Of a stretch of DNA of 64,000 bases, positions 8,625 through 18,460 are shown in pieces. The stretch is taken from assembly GCF_016597785.1 (NCBI RefSeq), contig NZ_JAENJG010000001.1, positions 1,364,001 to 1,428,000 on the forward strand, in the 5' to 3' direction. A model generated the notes under the pieces. The model did no database searches and was not told the DNA's origin. It was given only the letters and a program-made list of their open reading frames with translations. The translations under genes and the position numbers were made by a program. Position 1 is the first letter of the stretch. Every line of letters begins with the position of its first letter. This DNA is from Leucobacter sp. L43 (lineage in GTDB: Bacteria > Actinomycetota > Actinomycetes > Actinomycetales > Microbacteriaceae).

Positions 8625-9541
8625 CAGCGGTCCACCCCCGGAAACAGGCTGCCGTGCTTGTTGAACCGCGACACGATGACGAGGATCAGAATGGTGCAGA
8701 GCAGGAGGAAGACACCGAGCGCGGTGCCCTGTCCCCACATCAGGAACACGCTGATCTGCTGCTGGATGAGCGCGGAGATCATGATCTCTTTCGACGATCC
8801 CAGCAGCGCGGGGATGATGTAGAAGCCGAGGCCGAGGATGAAGACCGTGACGCTGCCGGAAAAGATGCCCGGCCGCGAGAGCGGCAGGTACACGGTGAAG
8901 AACGCCGTGACTGGATTGGCGCCCAGGTTCGCTGCGGCCGGCAGCAGGCGCTTGTCGATCTTCGCCATCGAGGAGTAGAGCGGCAGCACCATGAACGGCA
9001 GCAGAACCTGCGACATGCCGAGGGCCACGCCGAACGTGGTGCGGATCAACGGAATCGGCCCCAATCCGAAGAGCGATTCCAGCAACCCGTTGATAGGGCC
9101 GGTATCTTGCAGCAGCACCATCCACGCGAGCGTGCGCACGAGGATGGAGGTCCAGAGCGGCATCATGATGAACAGCTGCAGCAGATTGCGCGTGCGGTCG
9201 GTCACGATGGTCATCAGGTAGGCGTAGGGGTACGCGAGGAGCAGGCACACGAAGGTCACGAGGATCGCGGTGCCGAACGTGCGCATGACGACGTTCAGGT
9301 TCGCCTCGGTCGTGAAGAGCCACTGGTAGTTCTGGATTCCCGGCACCGGGTCCGTCACTGAGCGGATGAACACGTCGACGAGCGGCGCGAGGAAGAAGAG
9401 CGTGACGATCACGAATGCCGGGACCAGCAGCAGCAGCGGGCGCCAATTTCTCGGCCCCCGCTGCTTCGGCCCATCGACATCCGCGCCGGGGGCGGCGGTC
9501 AGCGCTGCTGCGACGCCCCCGGCGACGGTGGTTTCAGTCAT
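8624..9541 (-). CDS. ABC transporter permease, PotB type
   Basis: A 305-residue permease. After a polar N-terminus the first helix is LLLLVPAFVIVTLFFLAPLVDVFI; the ATPase-contact motif is ANLGANPVTAFFTVYLPLSRPG. ATG 9541 starts five bases after the end of the binding-protein gene. It shares the loop VRTLAWMVLLQDTGPIN with the permease at 887-1738, showing that the importers in this window are of one family. Confidence 0.92.
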   Translation of the reverse strand: MTETTVAGGVAAALTAAPGADVDGPKQRGPRNWRPLLLLVPAFVIVTLFFLAPLVDVFIRSVTDPVPGIQNYQWLFTTEANLNVVMRTFGTAILVTFVCLLLAYPYAYLMTIVTDRTRNLLQLFIMMPLWTSILVRTLAWMVLLQDTGPINGLLESLFGLGPIPLIRTTFGVALGMSQVLLPFMVLPLYSSMAKIDKRLLPAAANLGANPVTAFFTVYLPLSRPGIFSGSVTVFILGLGFYIIPALLGSSKEIMISALIQQQISVFLMWGQGTALGVFLLLCTILILVIVSRFNKHGSLFPGVDR

Positions 9542-9546
9542 GATGA

Positions 9547-10677
9547 TCAGTTACCGGTGGCCCAACCGGCCCAGGCGGCCGCGAGGGCGTCGTAATTCTC
9601 GACCCAGAAATCGACGTTGGGGGCGATCCCCGTATCGAGATGCTCGGTCGTCATCCACTCCGCCAGCTGATCGTCCACCTCGGGCTTCGCGTCGATGTTG
9701 ACCCCGCCGTAGGAGGTGAGCTCGGTCATCTTGGCCTGCTGCTCCGCGCCGATCGAGTAGTTGACGGCGGCGAAGGCAGCCTGCTTGTCGGTGACGCCCT
9801 TCGGGATCCCGTTCGAATCCACCATGATCATCCATTCGTCCCACATCGGCGCGACCGGGGCTCCTGCGGCAGCCGCTCCGTATCCGCGGCCCGACCAGAC
9901 GAGCCCCATGACGGCTTCACCCGCTTCGAGCTGCTGCTGAGCCTGGGCGCCCGTCGTCCATCCGATGCCGTCGTCACCGAGCTCGCGATACATGTCGAAC
10001 GCGCCTTCGATGTCTTCGGGGGTGATGTTCTGCACATCCTTCCCCTGTGCCGTGAGCGCGAATTCGACGGTTTGCGGATCGACGTAGGTCGACTGGCTCA
10101 CGGTGCGCTTGCCCGGATACTTCTTCGTGTCGAAGAAATCTGCCGCGCTGGTCGGAGGATCATCGCCGAATTCGTCCGTGTTGTACACGACCACGAGGCC
10201 GTACAGGATTTGAGGCACCATGCACTTGTCGGTGATCGTGCCCTCGGGGATCTTCGAGATGTCGATCTGGTCGTAGTCGTACTCCTCGTAGAGCGTTCCG
10301 CACCCGCGCGCAGTATCGAACTGGGTCGTGTTCACGATGTCCCAGCTGACGTTGCCGCTGTCGACCATGGCCTTCAACTTGCCCGCGTCGAACGCATCTT
10401 GATTGACCGTGGCTCCCGACGCCGCGGCGAACGGGTCCCAGAGCGCCTCGGTCTGACCGTCCTGGAACACACCGCCCGACCCTGCGAACGTCAAGGTGGC
10501 GCCGTCGAGCGCGCCCTCCGCGATCTCCCCCGCAACCGGAGTACCGAGGTCCCGCTCCGGCGGGGGCTCCTGGTCGGCGCCGCCGCCGCTGCACCCGATC
10601 AGTGCGAGTGCGAGGGCGGCCGTACCCGCGACGACGGCGACTCCTCGCCGCGTTCGGGCATTCTTCAGAATAGTCAT
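9547..10677 (-). CDS. Extracellular solute-binding lipoprotein, polyamine type (PotD-like)
   Basis: A 376-residue lipoprotein with signal peptide and lipobox Cys29 (ALALALIGC). The mature part has the family-1 binding fold: LTFAGSGGVFQDGQTEALWDPF, WDIVNTTQFDTARGCGTLYEEYD, LVWSGRGYG. The start at ATG 10677 is set by GTGAGGA six bases upstream; the frame is open further upstream without a ribosome site. First gene of a four-gene importer operon, divergent from a flavin amine oxidase. Together they suggest import and oxidation of an amine such as putrescine; the ligand itself is not readable. Confidence 0.9.
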   Translation of the reverse strand: MTILKNARTRRGVAVVAGTAALALALIGCSGGGADQEPPPERDLGTPVAGEIAEGALDGATLTFAGSGGVFQDGQTEALWDPFAAASGATVNQDAFDAGKLKAMVDSGNVSWDIVNTTQFDTARGCGTLYEEYDYDQIDISKIPEGTITDKCMVPQILYGLVVVYNTDEFGDDPPTSAADFFDTKKYPGKRTVSQSTYVDPQTVEFALTAQGKDVQNITPEDIEGAFDMYRELGDDGIGWTTGAQAQQQLEAGEAVMGLVWSGRGYGAAAAGAPVAPMWDEWMIMVDSNGIPKGVTDKQAAFAAVNYSIGAEQQAKMTELTSYGGVNIDAKPEVDDQLAEWMTTEHLDTGIAPNVDFWVENYDALAAAWAGWATGN

Positions 10678-10846
10678 TTCGTTCCTCACTTCATCGTGAC
10701 GGGTCCCCGCGTCCGAAGCATGTGCTTCCGAATCGTGCGAGTCATGCACGAATCCGGGCTCGGCGGGTCTTCCCGAAGGTAGCCGCGGCGGTGCGCCGAT
10801 GACGCTTGCTGTTACCCCTTCGTTACCGCGATCTCGAAGTTTCATA

Positions 10847-10944
10847 GCATCGTACGGATCGGCGCATCTGCATCGTACGAACCTAAGGAGTTGGCCTGAT
10901 TCCGCTGCTCGACTTCGCATCTTCGAAGGCTCGATCCTACGATG
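10847..10944. promoter_or_regulatory. Divergent promoter region with three CATCGTA repeats
   Basis: The 305-bp gap between the ABC operon and the amine oxidase holds no gene. It contains GCATCGTACG twice (10847-10856 and 10870-10879, 23 bp apart) and a related inverted copy, CATCGTAGGATCGAG, read on the minus strand at 10930-10944. Spacing close to helical turns suggests sites for a regulator, possibly the nearby PucR protein. A strong AAGGAGG ribosome site for the oxidase follows. Confidence 0.4.
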
Positions 10945-10982
10945 GGGGAGGTACATCGCTCGCTGTTCAAGGAGGAACGCGC

Positions 10983-12218
10983 ATGGACGTCGTCGTCATC
11001 GGAGCTGGGCTCGCCGGTCTCACCGCCGCTTGGGAGCTCGGCAAGGCCGGGCATCGGTGCACCGTGCTCGAGGCCCGAGACCGGGTCGGCGGCCGCACGT
11101 GGTCACAACGGCTCGGCAATGGCGAGATGACCGAGCGCGGCGGCGAGTACATCTTCCCCACAGAGTTCCCGATCCGCCGACTCTCGGCGGAAGTCGGGGT
11201 GCCGATCATGTCCCACAACGTGCGCTACGGCCGACGCACGGTGAATGGCCGGGTCATCACCTTCGCCGAGCTGAACGACACCGTCGCACGGGTGCAGGAG
11301 GTATTGCGCTCCATGCTCGCCGATGGCGAAGTCGGCGTATCGCTCGAGCGCGTGTTCGCGGAAACCCTGGGAACCGACTACCGGCTCGATCCGGTGTATC
11401 GGCGCACCACCACGTCAGCCGCTGCGGATCCGAGCCTCGTGAGCGCGGAGGCCGTGCTGCTCCACGAATCGTCGACCGCCAACGGGTACATCGAAGACGG
11501 CGGGCGATTCGTCGGGGGCAATCAGTCACTGTCGATCGAGCTGGCGCGCAGGCTCGGCGATCGCGTGCGGCTCGAGCATCCGATCACCGGTGTCGACCAG
11601 TCCGGGATGGGCGTGCAGGTCCACTTGAACGATGGCTCTCGCCTCGACGCCGACGCTGCCGTCATCGCGGTCCCGCTCCCGCTCCTGCGGGAGCTGGACC
11701 TCGGGTTCTCGCTGCCAGAGCAGCAGCAGCGCGCGCTCGACCACCGGTTCATGGGGGTCGCCGCGAAGCTCGGGGTGCCGCTCGCTCGCGTCGATGCAGA
11801 CATCGCGTTGCAGAACGCCGATCACACCTGGTGGTCGTGGCGCTCTCTCTCCGTGGACGGTGAGCATCGCATCAATGCGCTGTCGTCCTTCGCCGGCGGG
11901 CCCGCCGCGCTCGGCGCGTTGAACGTCGCGGACGGGCCAGAGGGATGGACGCGCGCGCTGCGCGGCATGAGACCGGAGCTCGAGATCGACGGCGAGGTTC
12001 TCCTGACCACTTGGGCCGACGATCCGTGGGCGCGCGGTTCGTACTCGGCCGCGAACCTGGATTGGGAGACGGGCGACGCCCGGGTGTTCGAGCAGCCGGC
12101 CGGACGCGTCGCGATCGCGGGCGAGCACACGGGGACCGCGCAATCGCTGTCGGGCGCCGTCGCGTCAGGGTACCGAGCGGCAGAGGCGATTCTGACCGCC
12201 ATGATCCCTCCGAGATGA
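10983..12218 (+). CDS. Flavin monoamine oxidase family protein
   Basis: A 411-residue FAD enzyme. The N-terminus carries the dinucleotide-binding fold (VVVIGAGLAGLTAAWELGKAGH, then the acidic LEARDRVGGRTWS); the C-terminal FAD site reads GRVAIAGEHTGTAQSLSGAVASGYRAAEAI. Such enzymes deaminate primary or polyamines to aldehydes with H2O2. Start ATG 10983 has AAGGAGG seven bases upstream. Divergent from a polyamine-type importer and followed by a PucR regulator, so it probably oxidises the imported amine. The substrate pocket cannot be assigned from sequence. Confidence 0.88.
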   Translation: MDVVVIGAGLAGLTAAWELGKAGHRCTVLEARDRVGGRTWSQRLGNGEMTERGGEYIFPTEFPIRRLSAEVGVPIMSHNVRYGRRTVNGRVITFAELNDTVARVQEVLRSMLADGEVGVSLERVFAETLGTDYRLDPVYRRTTTSAAADPSLVSAEAVLLHESSTANGYIEDGGRFVGGNQSLSIELARRLGDRVRLEHPITGVDQSGMGVQVHLNDGSRLDADAAVIAVPLPLLRELDLGFSLPEQQQRALDHRFMGVAAKLGVPLARVDADIALQNADHTWWSWRSLSVDGEHRINALSSFAGGPAALGALNVADGPEGWTRALRGMRPELEIDGEVLLTTWADDPWARGSYSAANLDWETGDARVFEQPAGRVAIAGEHTGTAQSLSGAVASGYRAAEAILTAMIPPR

Positions 12219-12282
12219 TGCCCCGGTCGCGAGCTGCTGAACGAGGGCCGGGCTCGCCCTCGCCGAGGTGCGAGCAGACGCC

Positions 12283-13443
12283 ATGACATTCACGGTCGGG
12301 TCTCTCCTCGCGCTTCGGGCGATCGGAACGTCGTCGCTCACGCCGGGTGTCGGAGAAGATCGGCCGGTGTCATGGGCCCACGTCTGCGAGTTGGCCGACC
12401 CCTGGCGCTGGTTGGGCCCGGACACTCTCGTCATGACGACCGGCATCGCAGTTCCCGGCGGCGACGCCGAGCAGTGCGCGTACCTCGACGGCATGTACGC
12501 CGCGGGCATCGCCGCGATCGCCGTCGACGCCACGATGATGCGGGCGCCGTTCAACGCTGCGGCCCTCGCGCACGCCACCCAGATCGGCTTCCCGGTGCTC
12601 GAGACCGCGCACGACGTGCGATTCAGCATGGTCGCCCGGGTCGTCGCGAGCGCCGCCCTCGGCCTCCCCGCAGCGGATTCCAAGCAGTTCGAGCAGTTGC
12701 ACGGAGCGCTCCTCCTGTCCGAGCTCTGCGATGGGACAGTGCCCTCGACGGCCGCAGCGCGTCTCCTCTCCGGCTTCGGGGTGGGAGCGCCGTTCATCTG
12801 CGCCGTTGCACAGCCGAAGGATCCGCGGGCTGCGCTCGCCGAAGCGCAGTCGCTCTTCGCCGCAGCCGAGACCGCGATGCTCGCCATCGTGCGCGATGGC
12901 CAGCTGCTCCTCCTCGTGGAGTCGGGTCCCGAACCGCGCGCGGTGCTCGAGGCCCTCGCAGAGCGCAACGGAGGGATCGGTGCGAGCGCCCGCTTCCATC
13001 TGATCGACGAGCTCCCCGTCGCCATGCAGCAGGCTCGCCGCGCGCTGATCCGCAATCACGAAGCCGGTCGGCTGCTCGCATACGCCGAGCACGACGCGAC
13101 GTCGCTGTTCTTGCCGAGCGACCCCGATCAGCTCCGACGCATTGCGCGGCAGGTACTCGGTCCGCTGCGCACCTACGACGAACAGCGCGGCACGGCACTG
13201 ACGCAGACGCTCAGAACATTCCTCGAGGAGAACCGAAGCTGGGTCCGCGCGTCAGAGCGGCTCTACGTGCATCGCCAGACGCTGATCGCGCGCATCTCGC
13301 GCATCGAGAAGATCATCGATCGCAATCTCTCCTCGATGGAGGACGCGGCAGAATGCTGGCTCGCGATCCAGGCAGCGATCGGGTGCGGTGATCTCGAGCC
13401 GTCCGACGACTCGATCAGCGAGCCCAGCGCCGACCTGACGTGA
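12283..13443 (+). CDS. PucR-family transcriptional regulator
   Basis: A 386-residue regulator. The N-terminal PucR domain (VSWAHVCELADPWRWLGPDTLVMTTGIAV) senses a metabolite, and the C-terminus has the characteristic HTH (LTQTLRTFLEENRSWVRASERLYVHRQTLIARISRIEKII, about residues 310-350). ATG 12283 is chosen; an in-frame GTG at 12268 is possible. It lies 64 bp after the amine oxidase, likely in the same transcript, and is a good candidate to control that gene and the divergent importer. Relatives regulate purine, amine and amino-acid catabolism. Confidence 0.85.
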   Translation: MTFTVGSLLALRAIGTSSLTPGVGEDRPVSWAHVCELADPWRWLGPDTLVMTTGIAVPGGDAEQCAYLDGMYAAGIAAIAVDATMMRAPFNAAALAHATQIGFPVLETAHDVRFSMVARVVASAALGLPAADSKQFEQLHGALLLSELCDGTVPSTAAARLLSGFGVGAPFICAVAQPKDPRAALAEAQSLFAAAETAMLAIVRDGQLLLLVESGPEPRAVLEALAERNGGIGASARFHLIDELPVAMQQARRALIRNHEAGRLLAYAEHDATSLFLPSDPDQLRRIARQVLGPLRTYDEQRGTALTQTLRTFLEENRSWVRASERLYVHRQTLIARISRIEKIIDRNLSSMEDAAECWLAIQAAIGCGDLEPSDDSISEPSADLT

Positions 13444-13464
13444 GCGAGAGCAGACGCGCGACCG

Positions 13465-13584
13465 TTACCGCTCGCAGGTGCAGAGCTGATCCTTCTCGAA
13501 CCCGGCGAGCGCCTCTTCGATGTGCAGGCCGCACCCGGTCCACGTCACTTTGTTGCACGTGGAACAACGAACCGGTGAGCACAT
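13465..13584 (-). CDS. Small Cys-rich protein, 39 residues
   Basis: A 39-residue protein, MCSPVRCSTCNKVTWTGCGL at its N-terminus and ending CTCER, with six cysteines including C-x-x-C pairs and a conserved-looking TWTGCG-H core, as in a zinc ribbon. Very small proteins with this C-x-x-C-K-x-T-W-x-G-C-G-x-H pattern are widespread in Actinobacteria and have no assigned function. ATG 13584 has GGGGAAAG upstream. It is convergent with the pucR gene. Metal binding is inference from the cysteines. Confidence 0.75.
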   Translation of the reverse strand: MCSPVRCSTCNKVTWTGCGLHIEEALAGFEKDQLCTCER

Positions 13585-13711
13585 AGGACTTTCCCCTCGA
13601 CGCAGGTGCATTCGCAGTTCGAACGCGCACACCATCATCGCACGGCGGCATGGCTCCAGCCCGAGAGTGGTAGCTTGAAACGGGCATGACCAGGGGAAGG
13701 GAGACGCCGCG

Positions 13712-15574
13712 ATGGCATCATCCGAAACACACTCTCCGCGGAGGGCGCGCGCAGCCGATGCTGCGCGGAATGCGGGCGACGACGAGAAGCTGACGACCGC
13801 CGACCTGGAAACGATGATCGCCGAGGCGACGGCCTGGGCGGACGCCGACATCGACGCGAGCACACGCGCCGAGGCCCGAGCGCTGATCGAGCGAGCAAGG
13901 CGCGGTGACGAAGCGGCCATCGGCGAGCTGTCGGCGTCCTTCGGAGGCCGTCTCGCGTTCGGCACGGCGGGCCTGCGCGGGCGGATCGGCGCCGGCCCGA
14001 TGCGCATGAACCGCGTCGTGGTATCGCAGACCACCGCCGGCTTCGCCGCATACCTCTGGGAAGCGGCGAAGCGACGTGCGTCCCGCGACGCGCCCTCCGT
14101 GGTGATCGGGTACGACGGTCGCATCGGCTCCGCGACGTTCGCGCGCGACGCGGCGGAGGTCATGAGCGGTGCGGGCATCTCGGCATACCTGCTCCCCGAA
14201 GCGGGCCCGACTCCGCTCACCGCCTTCGCCGTCCGGCACCTCGATGTGTCGGCGGGCATCATGATCACCGCGAGCCACAATCCCCCGCGCGACAACGGGT
14301 ACAAGGTGTATCTCGGCGATGAGGACGCGGGCTCCCAGATCGCTCCTCCGACGGACGCCGCGATCGCCGCTCACATCGAACGCATCGCCGCCACCCCGGT
14401 GGGGCAGATTCCGCGTGCGCACGGGTACTCGGTGCTGGGCGGCGGTGTCGCCGACGCCTACGTGTCGGAGACGTCGGCCGCCGTGCTCGCCGGTCTGCCG
14501 GAGCGACTCGACGCCCCAGGCGTGTCCATCGGCACCGACACCGATATCCGCGTCGTCTACACCGCCATGCACGGGGTGGGGGCCGACCTCGCCCAGCGCG
14601 TCTTCCGCTCCTCAGGCCTCCCCCGAGTGATCCCGGTGCGGGAGCAGCTGCTGCCCGACGGCCACTTCCCCACCGTCGACTTCCCGAACCCAGAGGAGCC
14701 AGGCGCACTCGACCTCGCATACCGAACGGCGCGCGCCGTCGACGCCGACCTCATCGTGGCTCATGATCCCGACGCGGATCGCCTCGCCCTCGCAGCCCCG
14801 CACGATGCCGAGGCGTCGGGCTATCGGCGGCTCACGGGCAATGAGCTCGGCCTGCTGCTGGGCTGGCGCGCAGCGGAGCGGGCCGTTGCACGCGCGAAGC
14901 AGCGCCAGGTGGCCGTGAGCGGCGCCCTGGCGTGCACCATCGTCTCCTCCCCTGCGCTCCGTGCCGTCGCCGAGGCGTATGGCTTCACGTATGCGGAGAC
15001 GCTCTCTGGCTTCAAATGGGTATCGCGCGTACCGGGCCTGGTCTTCGGATTCGAAGAGGCGCTCGGCTATCTCATCCATCCGGCGGTCGTGCGCGACAAG
15101 GATGGGATCTCGGCGAGCGCCGATGCCGTCGCCATGGTTCGGGAGCTCGCCTCGCAGGGACGCACGATCTGGGACCGTCTCGACGAGGCGAGCGAGCGCT
15201 TCGGTCATTTCGCGAGCGGCCAGGTGACGCTCCGGCTGCCGTCGATGCCCGCGGCCTCCGCGCTGTCGGCTCGCGTGCGGGAGGACCCGCCGCGGGAACT
15301 CGGCGCGTCGCCGGTCGTCGAGACCCGCGACCTGCTCGTGCCCGGCGCAGCCGAGGTTCCCGCCGATGTGCTTCGCTACGACCTCGCGAACGGTTCGAGG
15401 GTCATGATTCGGCCGAGCGGCACCGAGCCCAAGCTGAAGGTGTACCTCGATACGTTCAGCGACGTGGGCTCCGCCGCAGAGCGACGCGCGGCGGCAGAGC
15501 ACTCCCTGGGCGACCTGGAACGCTCGGTTCGCGAGTATCTGGAGGGATTGCAGACGGGAGCGCAGTCGGCATGA
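13712..15574 (+). CDS. Phospho-sugar mutase (phosphomannomutase/phosphoglucomutase family)
   Basis: A 620-residue alpha-D-phosphohexomutase. All four active-site elements are present: the phosphoserine loop TASHNPPRDNGYKVYL, metal loop DPDADR, sugar-binding loop GFEEALGY and phosphate-binding loop RPSGTEPKLKVY. It interconverts hexose 1- and 6-phosphates. Length above 550 and the FGTAGLRGRIGAGPMRMN segment place it with the long actinobacterial/PGM2-like enzymes rather than bacterial ManB. ATG 13712 has AAGGGAG upstream. Its stop overlaps the start of nnrD. Confidence 0.92.
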   Translation: MASSETHSPRRARAADAARNAGDDEKLTTADLETMIAEATAWADADIDASTRAEARALIERARRGDEAAIGELSASFGGRLAFGTAGLRGRIGAGPMRMNRVVVSQTTAGFAAYLWEAAKRRASRDAPSVVIGYDGRIGSATFARDAAEVMSGAGISAYLLPEAGPTPLTAFAVRHLDVSAGIMITASHNPPRDNGYKVYLGDEDAGSQIAPPTDAAIAAHIERIAATPVGQIPRAHGYSVLGGGVADAYVSETSAAVLAGLPERLDAPGVSIGTDTDIRVVYTAMHGVGADLAQRVFRSSGLPRVIPVREQLLPDGHFPTVDFPNPEEPGALDLAYRTARAVDADLIVAHDPDADRLALAAPHDAEASGYRRLTGNELGLLLGWRAAERAVARAKQRQVAVSGALACTIVSSPALRAVAEAYGFTYAETLSGFKWVSRVPGLVFGFEEALGYLIHPAVVRDKDGISASADAVAMVRELASQGRTIWDRLDEASERFGHFASGQVTLRLPSMPAASALSARVREDPPRELGASPVVETRDLLVPGAAEVPADVLRYDLANGSRVMIRPSGTEPKLKVYLDTFSDVGSAAERRAAAEHSLGDLERSVREYLEGLQTGAQSA

Positions 15575-16494
15575 TCGCACGCTGGACCGAGCGCCACACG
15601 GCGGAGATGCTCCGAGCGCCCGGCCCGCATGACGATAAGTATCGGCGGGGCGTGCTCGGCATGCGCACCGGTGCCGCTCACTATCCGGGTGCCGCTGTGC
15701 TCGGTGTGAGCGCCGCGTGGCGCACCGGGGTCGGCATGGTGCGCTATGTTCCGCCCGATGACGAGTCCGCGCCACCGTACGGGCTGCCGACCGCTGCGGC
15801 GGCAGTGCTCGAGGCGCGACCCGAGACGGTGATCGGCCCGCCGGTGGGCCGGCCCTGCGATGCCTGGGTCATCGGTTCGGGTACCGATGCGACGTCGCGT
15901 TCGGTTGCAGAACTAGCCCAGTTGCGCGGCCTGCTCGCGGGCGACGCGGCCGTGGTGGTCGATGCGGGAGCACTCGACCTCGTCGTCGACGATTCGGTCC
16001 GCGCCGCGCCCCTGATCCTCACGCCCCACGGCGGCGAATTCGAGCGGCTGTGGCGATCCGTGAGGCTCGGTGGCCTGCCAGAAGGATGGGATCCGCGCGG
16101 CATCGAGCCGGGGCCCCGGGCACGAGCCGCTGCGCAGCTCGCGTCGGCAGTTCGCGCGACGGTGCTGCTGAAGGGATCGGTGACCATCTGCGCCTCCCCC
16201 GACGGCTGGGTGCGGCGCTCCGGCCCGGCCACCCCGTGGCTCGCAAGCGCGGGAACGGGTGACGTGCTCGCCGGGCTTCTCGGCGCCCTCGTGGCTGGTC
16301 GGAGCGCAGATGCGCGCTCTGATCCCGGCCTCCTGGCGCGCCTCGCGGCCACCGCAGCGGTGCTGCACGATCGCGCGGCGCGCCACGCTTCCGGTGATGA
16401 ATCGGCCGATGGTTCAGGCCGCCCGGTCACAGCCCTCGAGATAGCCGCCGCGATCCCTCACGTGTTGGGGGAGCTCCTCGCTCGACAGGCCTGA
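15571..16494 (+). CDS. nnrD: ADP-dependent NAD(P)H-hydrate dehydratase
   Basis: A 307-residue repair enzyme of the YjeF C-terminal (ribokinase-like) family that dehydrates damaged NAD(P)HX back to NAD(P)H. Visible motifs: GVLGMRTGAAHYPGAAVLGVSAA, TPHGGEFERL, ATVLLKGSVTIC and the nucleotide/catalytic site ASAGTGDVLAGLLGAL. There is no fused epimerase (YjeF N-terminal) domain. ATG 15571 overlaps the mutase stop as ATGA. The frame runs open upstream inside the mutase gene and is not coding there. Confidence 0.9.
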   Translation: MIARWTERHTAEMLRAPGPHDDKYRRGVLGMRTGAAHYPGAAVLGVSAAWRTGVGMVRYVPPDDESAPPYGLPTAAAAVLEARPETVIGPPVGRPCDAWVIGSGTDATSRSVAELAQLRGLLAGDAAVVVDAGALDLVVDDSVRAAPLILTPHGGEFERLWRSVRLGGLPEGWDPRGIEPGPRARAAAQLASAVRATVLLKGSVTICASPDGWVRRSGPATPWLASAGTGDVLAGLLGALVAGRSADARSDPGLLARLAATAAVLHDRAARHASGDESADGSGRPVTALEIAAAIPHVLGELLARQA

Positions 16495-16512
16495 GCCCTG
16501 CGTCCTCACCCG

Positions 16513-16545
16513 TCGCAGTCACCGGTCGCAGTCACCCCTCCGCAG

Positions 16546-16550
<5 letters not shown>
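16513..16550. repeat. Three 13-bp-period direct repeats
   Basis: TCGCAGTCACC occurs at 16513 and 16526 and a variant (TCCGCAGTCACC) at 16539, between the convergent nnrD and deoA genes, the last overlapping the deoA stop. A simple tandem duplication; no function seen. Confidence 0.6.
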
Positions 16551-17853
<1,303 letters not shown>

Positions 17854-17924
17854 GTCTCCAGCGTAAACCGCTGTGCGAGAGTTCAGGGCCGGCGATCCGC
17901 CGCCGCTCCCTGGCGCGGGCTGAT

Positions 17925-18167
17925 TCAGAGTCGGTGCCGTCGCTTACGCGCCCCGACTCTGGTGAGGAGTGCGGTGCCGAACGCGCCGATTGCGCTCATG
18001 CAGATCAGGGTCTCGGCGAATGACGCACCGGGGGCCGCGTCGGACGAGCGAGTGCGTTCCGGCACCCCTATAGCAGCATCGATCCACGCTCCGGCGATCG
18101 TCACCGCAGCCGCAGCTGGCACTGCCATCAGTCGCAGGTGCCGGGTGATCGGAGAAGCGGTGCGCAT
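17925..18167 (-). CDS. Hypothetical small membrane protein
   Basis: An 80-residue open frame with two hydrophobic stretches (MAVPAAAAVTIAGAWIDAAIG and ETLICMSAIGAFGTALLT) and a basic tail RVGARKRRHRL, which fits a two-helix membrane protein with a cytoplasmic tail. The ribosome site GGAGCAG before ATG 18167 is moderate. Divergent from the sigma factor gene. I do not recognise a family; chance coding remains possible. Confidence 0.45.
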   Translation of the reverse strand: MRTASPITRHLRLMAVPAAAAVTIAGAWIDAAIGVPERTRSSDAAPGASFAETLICMSAIGAFGTALLTRVGARKRRHRL

Positions 18168-18310
18168 CGGTCTGCTCCAGAACGGGATCGAGGGGTGGGC
18201 CGGAGATGAGCGCTCGGCTCCCGCCCCGGGGGTCCCTGGGGTTGGGGAGACGGGAACCGAGCTCGGACATATAACGGGGAGATCGGCGGATCATGACGCT
18301 CGCTTGGAGA

Positions 18311-18334
18311 GAACCTCGAAAAATGTTTCACGTT
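18311..18334 (+). promoter_or_regulatory. Candidate ECF-type promoter of the sigma-factor fusion
   Basis: GAACC at 18311 is followed after 15 bases by CGTT at 18331, which matches the general ECF pattern (GGAAC, about 15-16 bp, CGTT). Its place about 125 bp before the sigma gene suggests autoregulation, a common trait of ECF sigma factors. Inference only. Confidence 0.4.
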
Positions 18335-18460
18335 CGAGATTTGCGTGAGTGCGACGCATACTAGAAGTGGGGGTTTTCCGCGAAACGGTCGCGGTGATCA
18401 GAAGGCGGCGCTCGCGCAGCTTTCATTCACAGGGGTAGCCGGATCGTGAGGAGACCCCGA

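Noticed and set aside
8625..9446. Long N-terminal extension of the PotC-type permease frame
   Set aside because: It lies inside the other permease gene; ATG 8624 overlaps that gene's stop as in a coupled operon.
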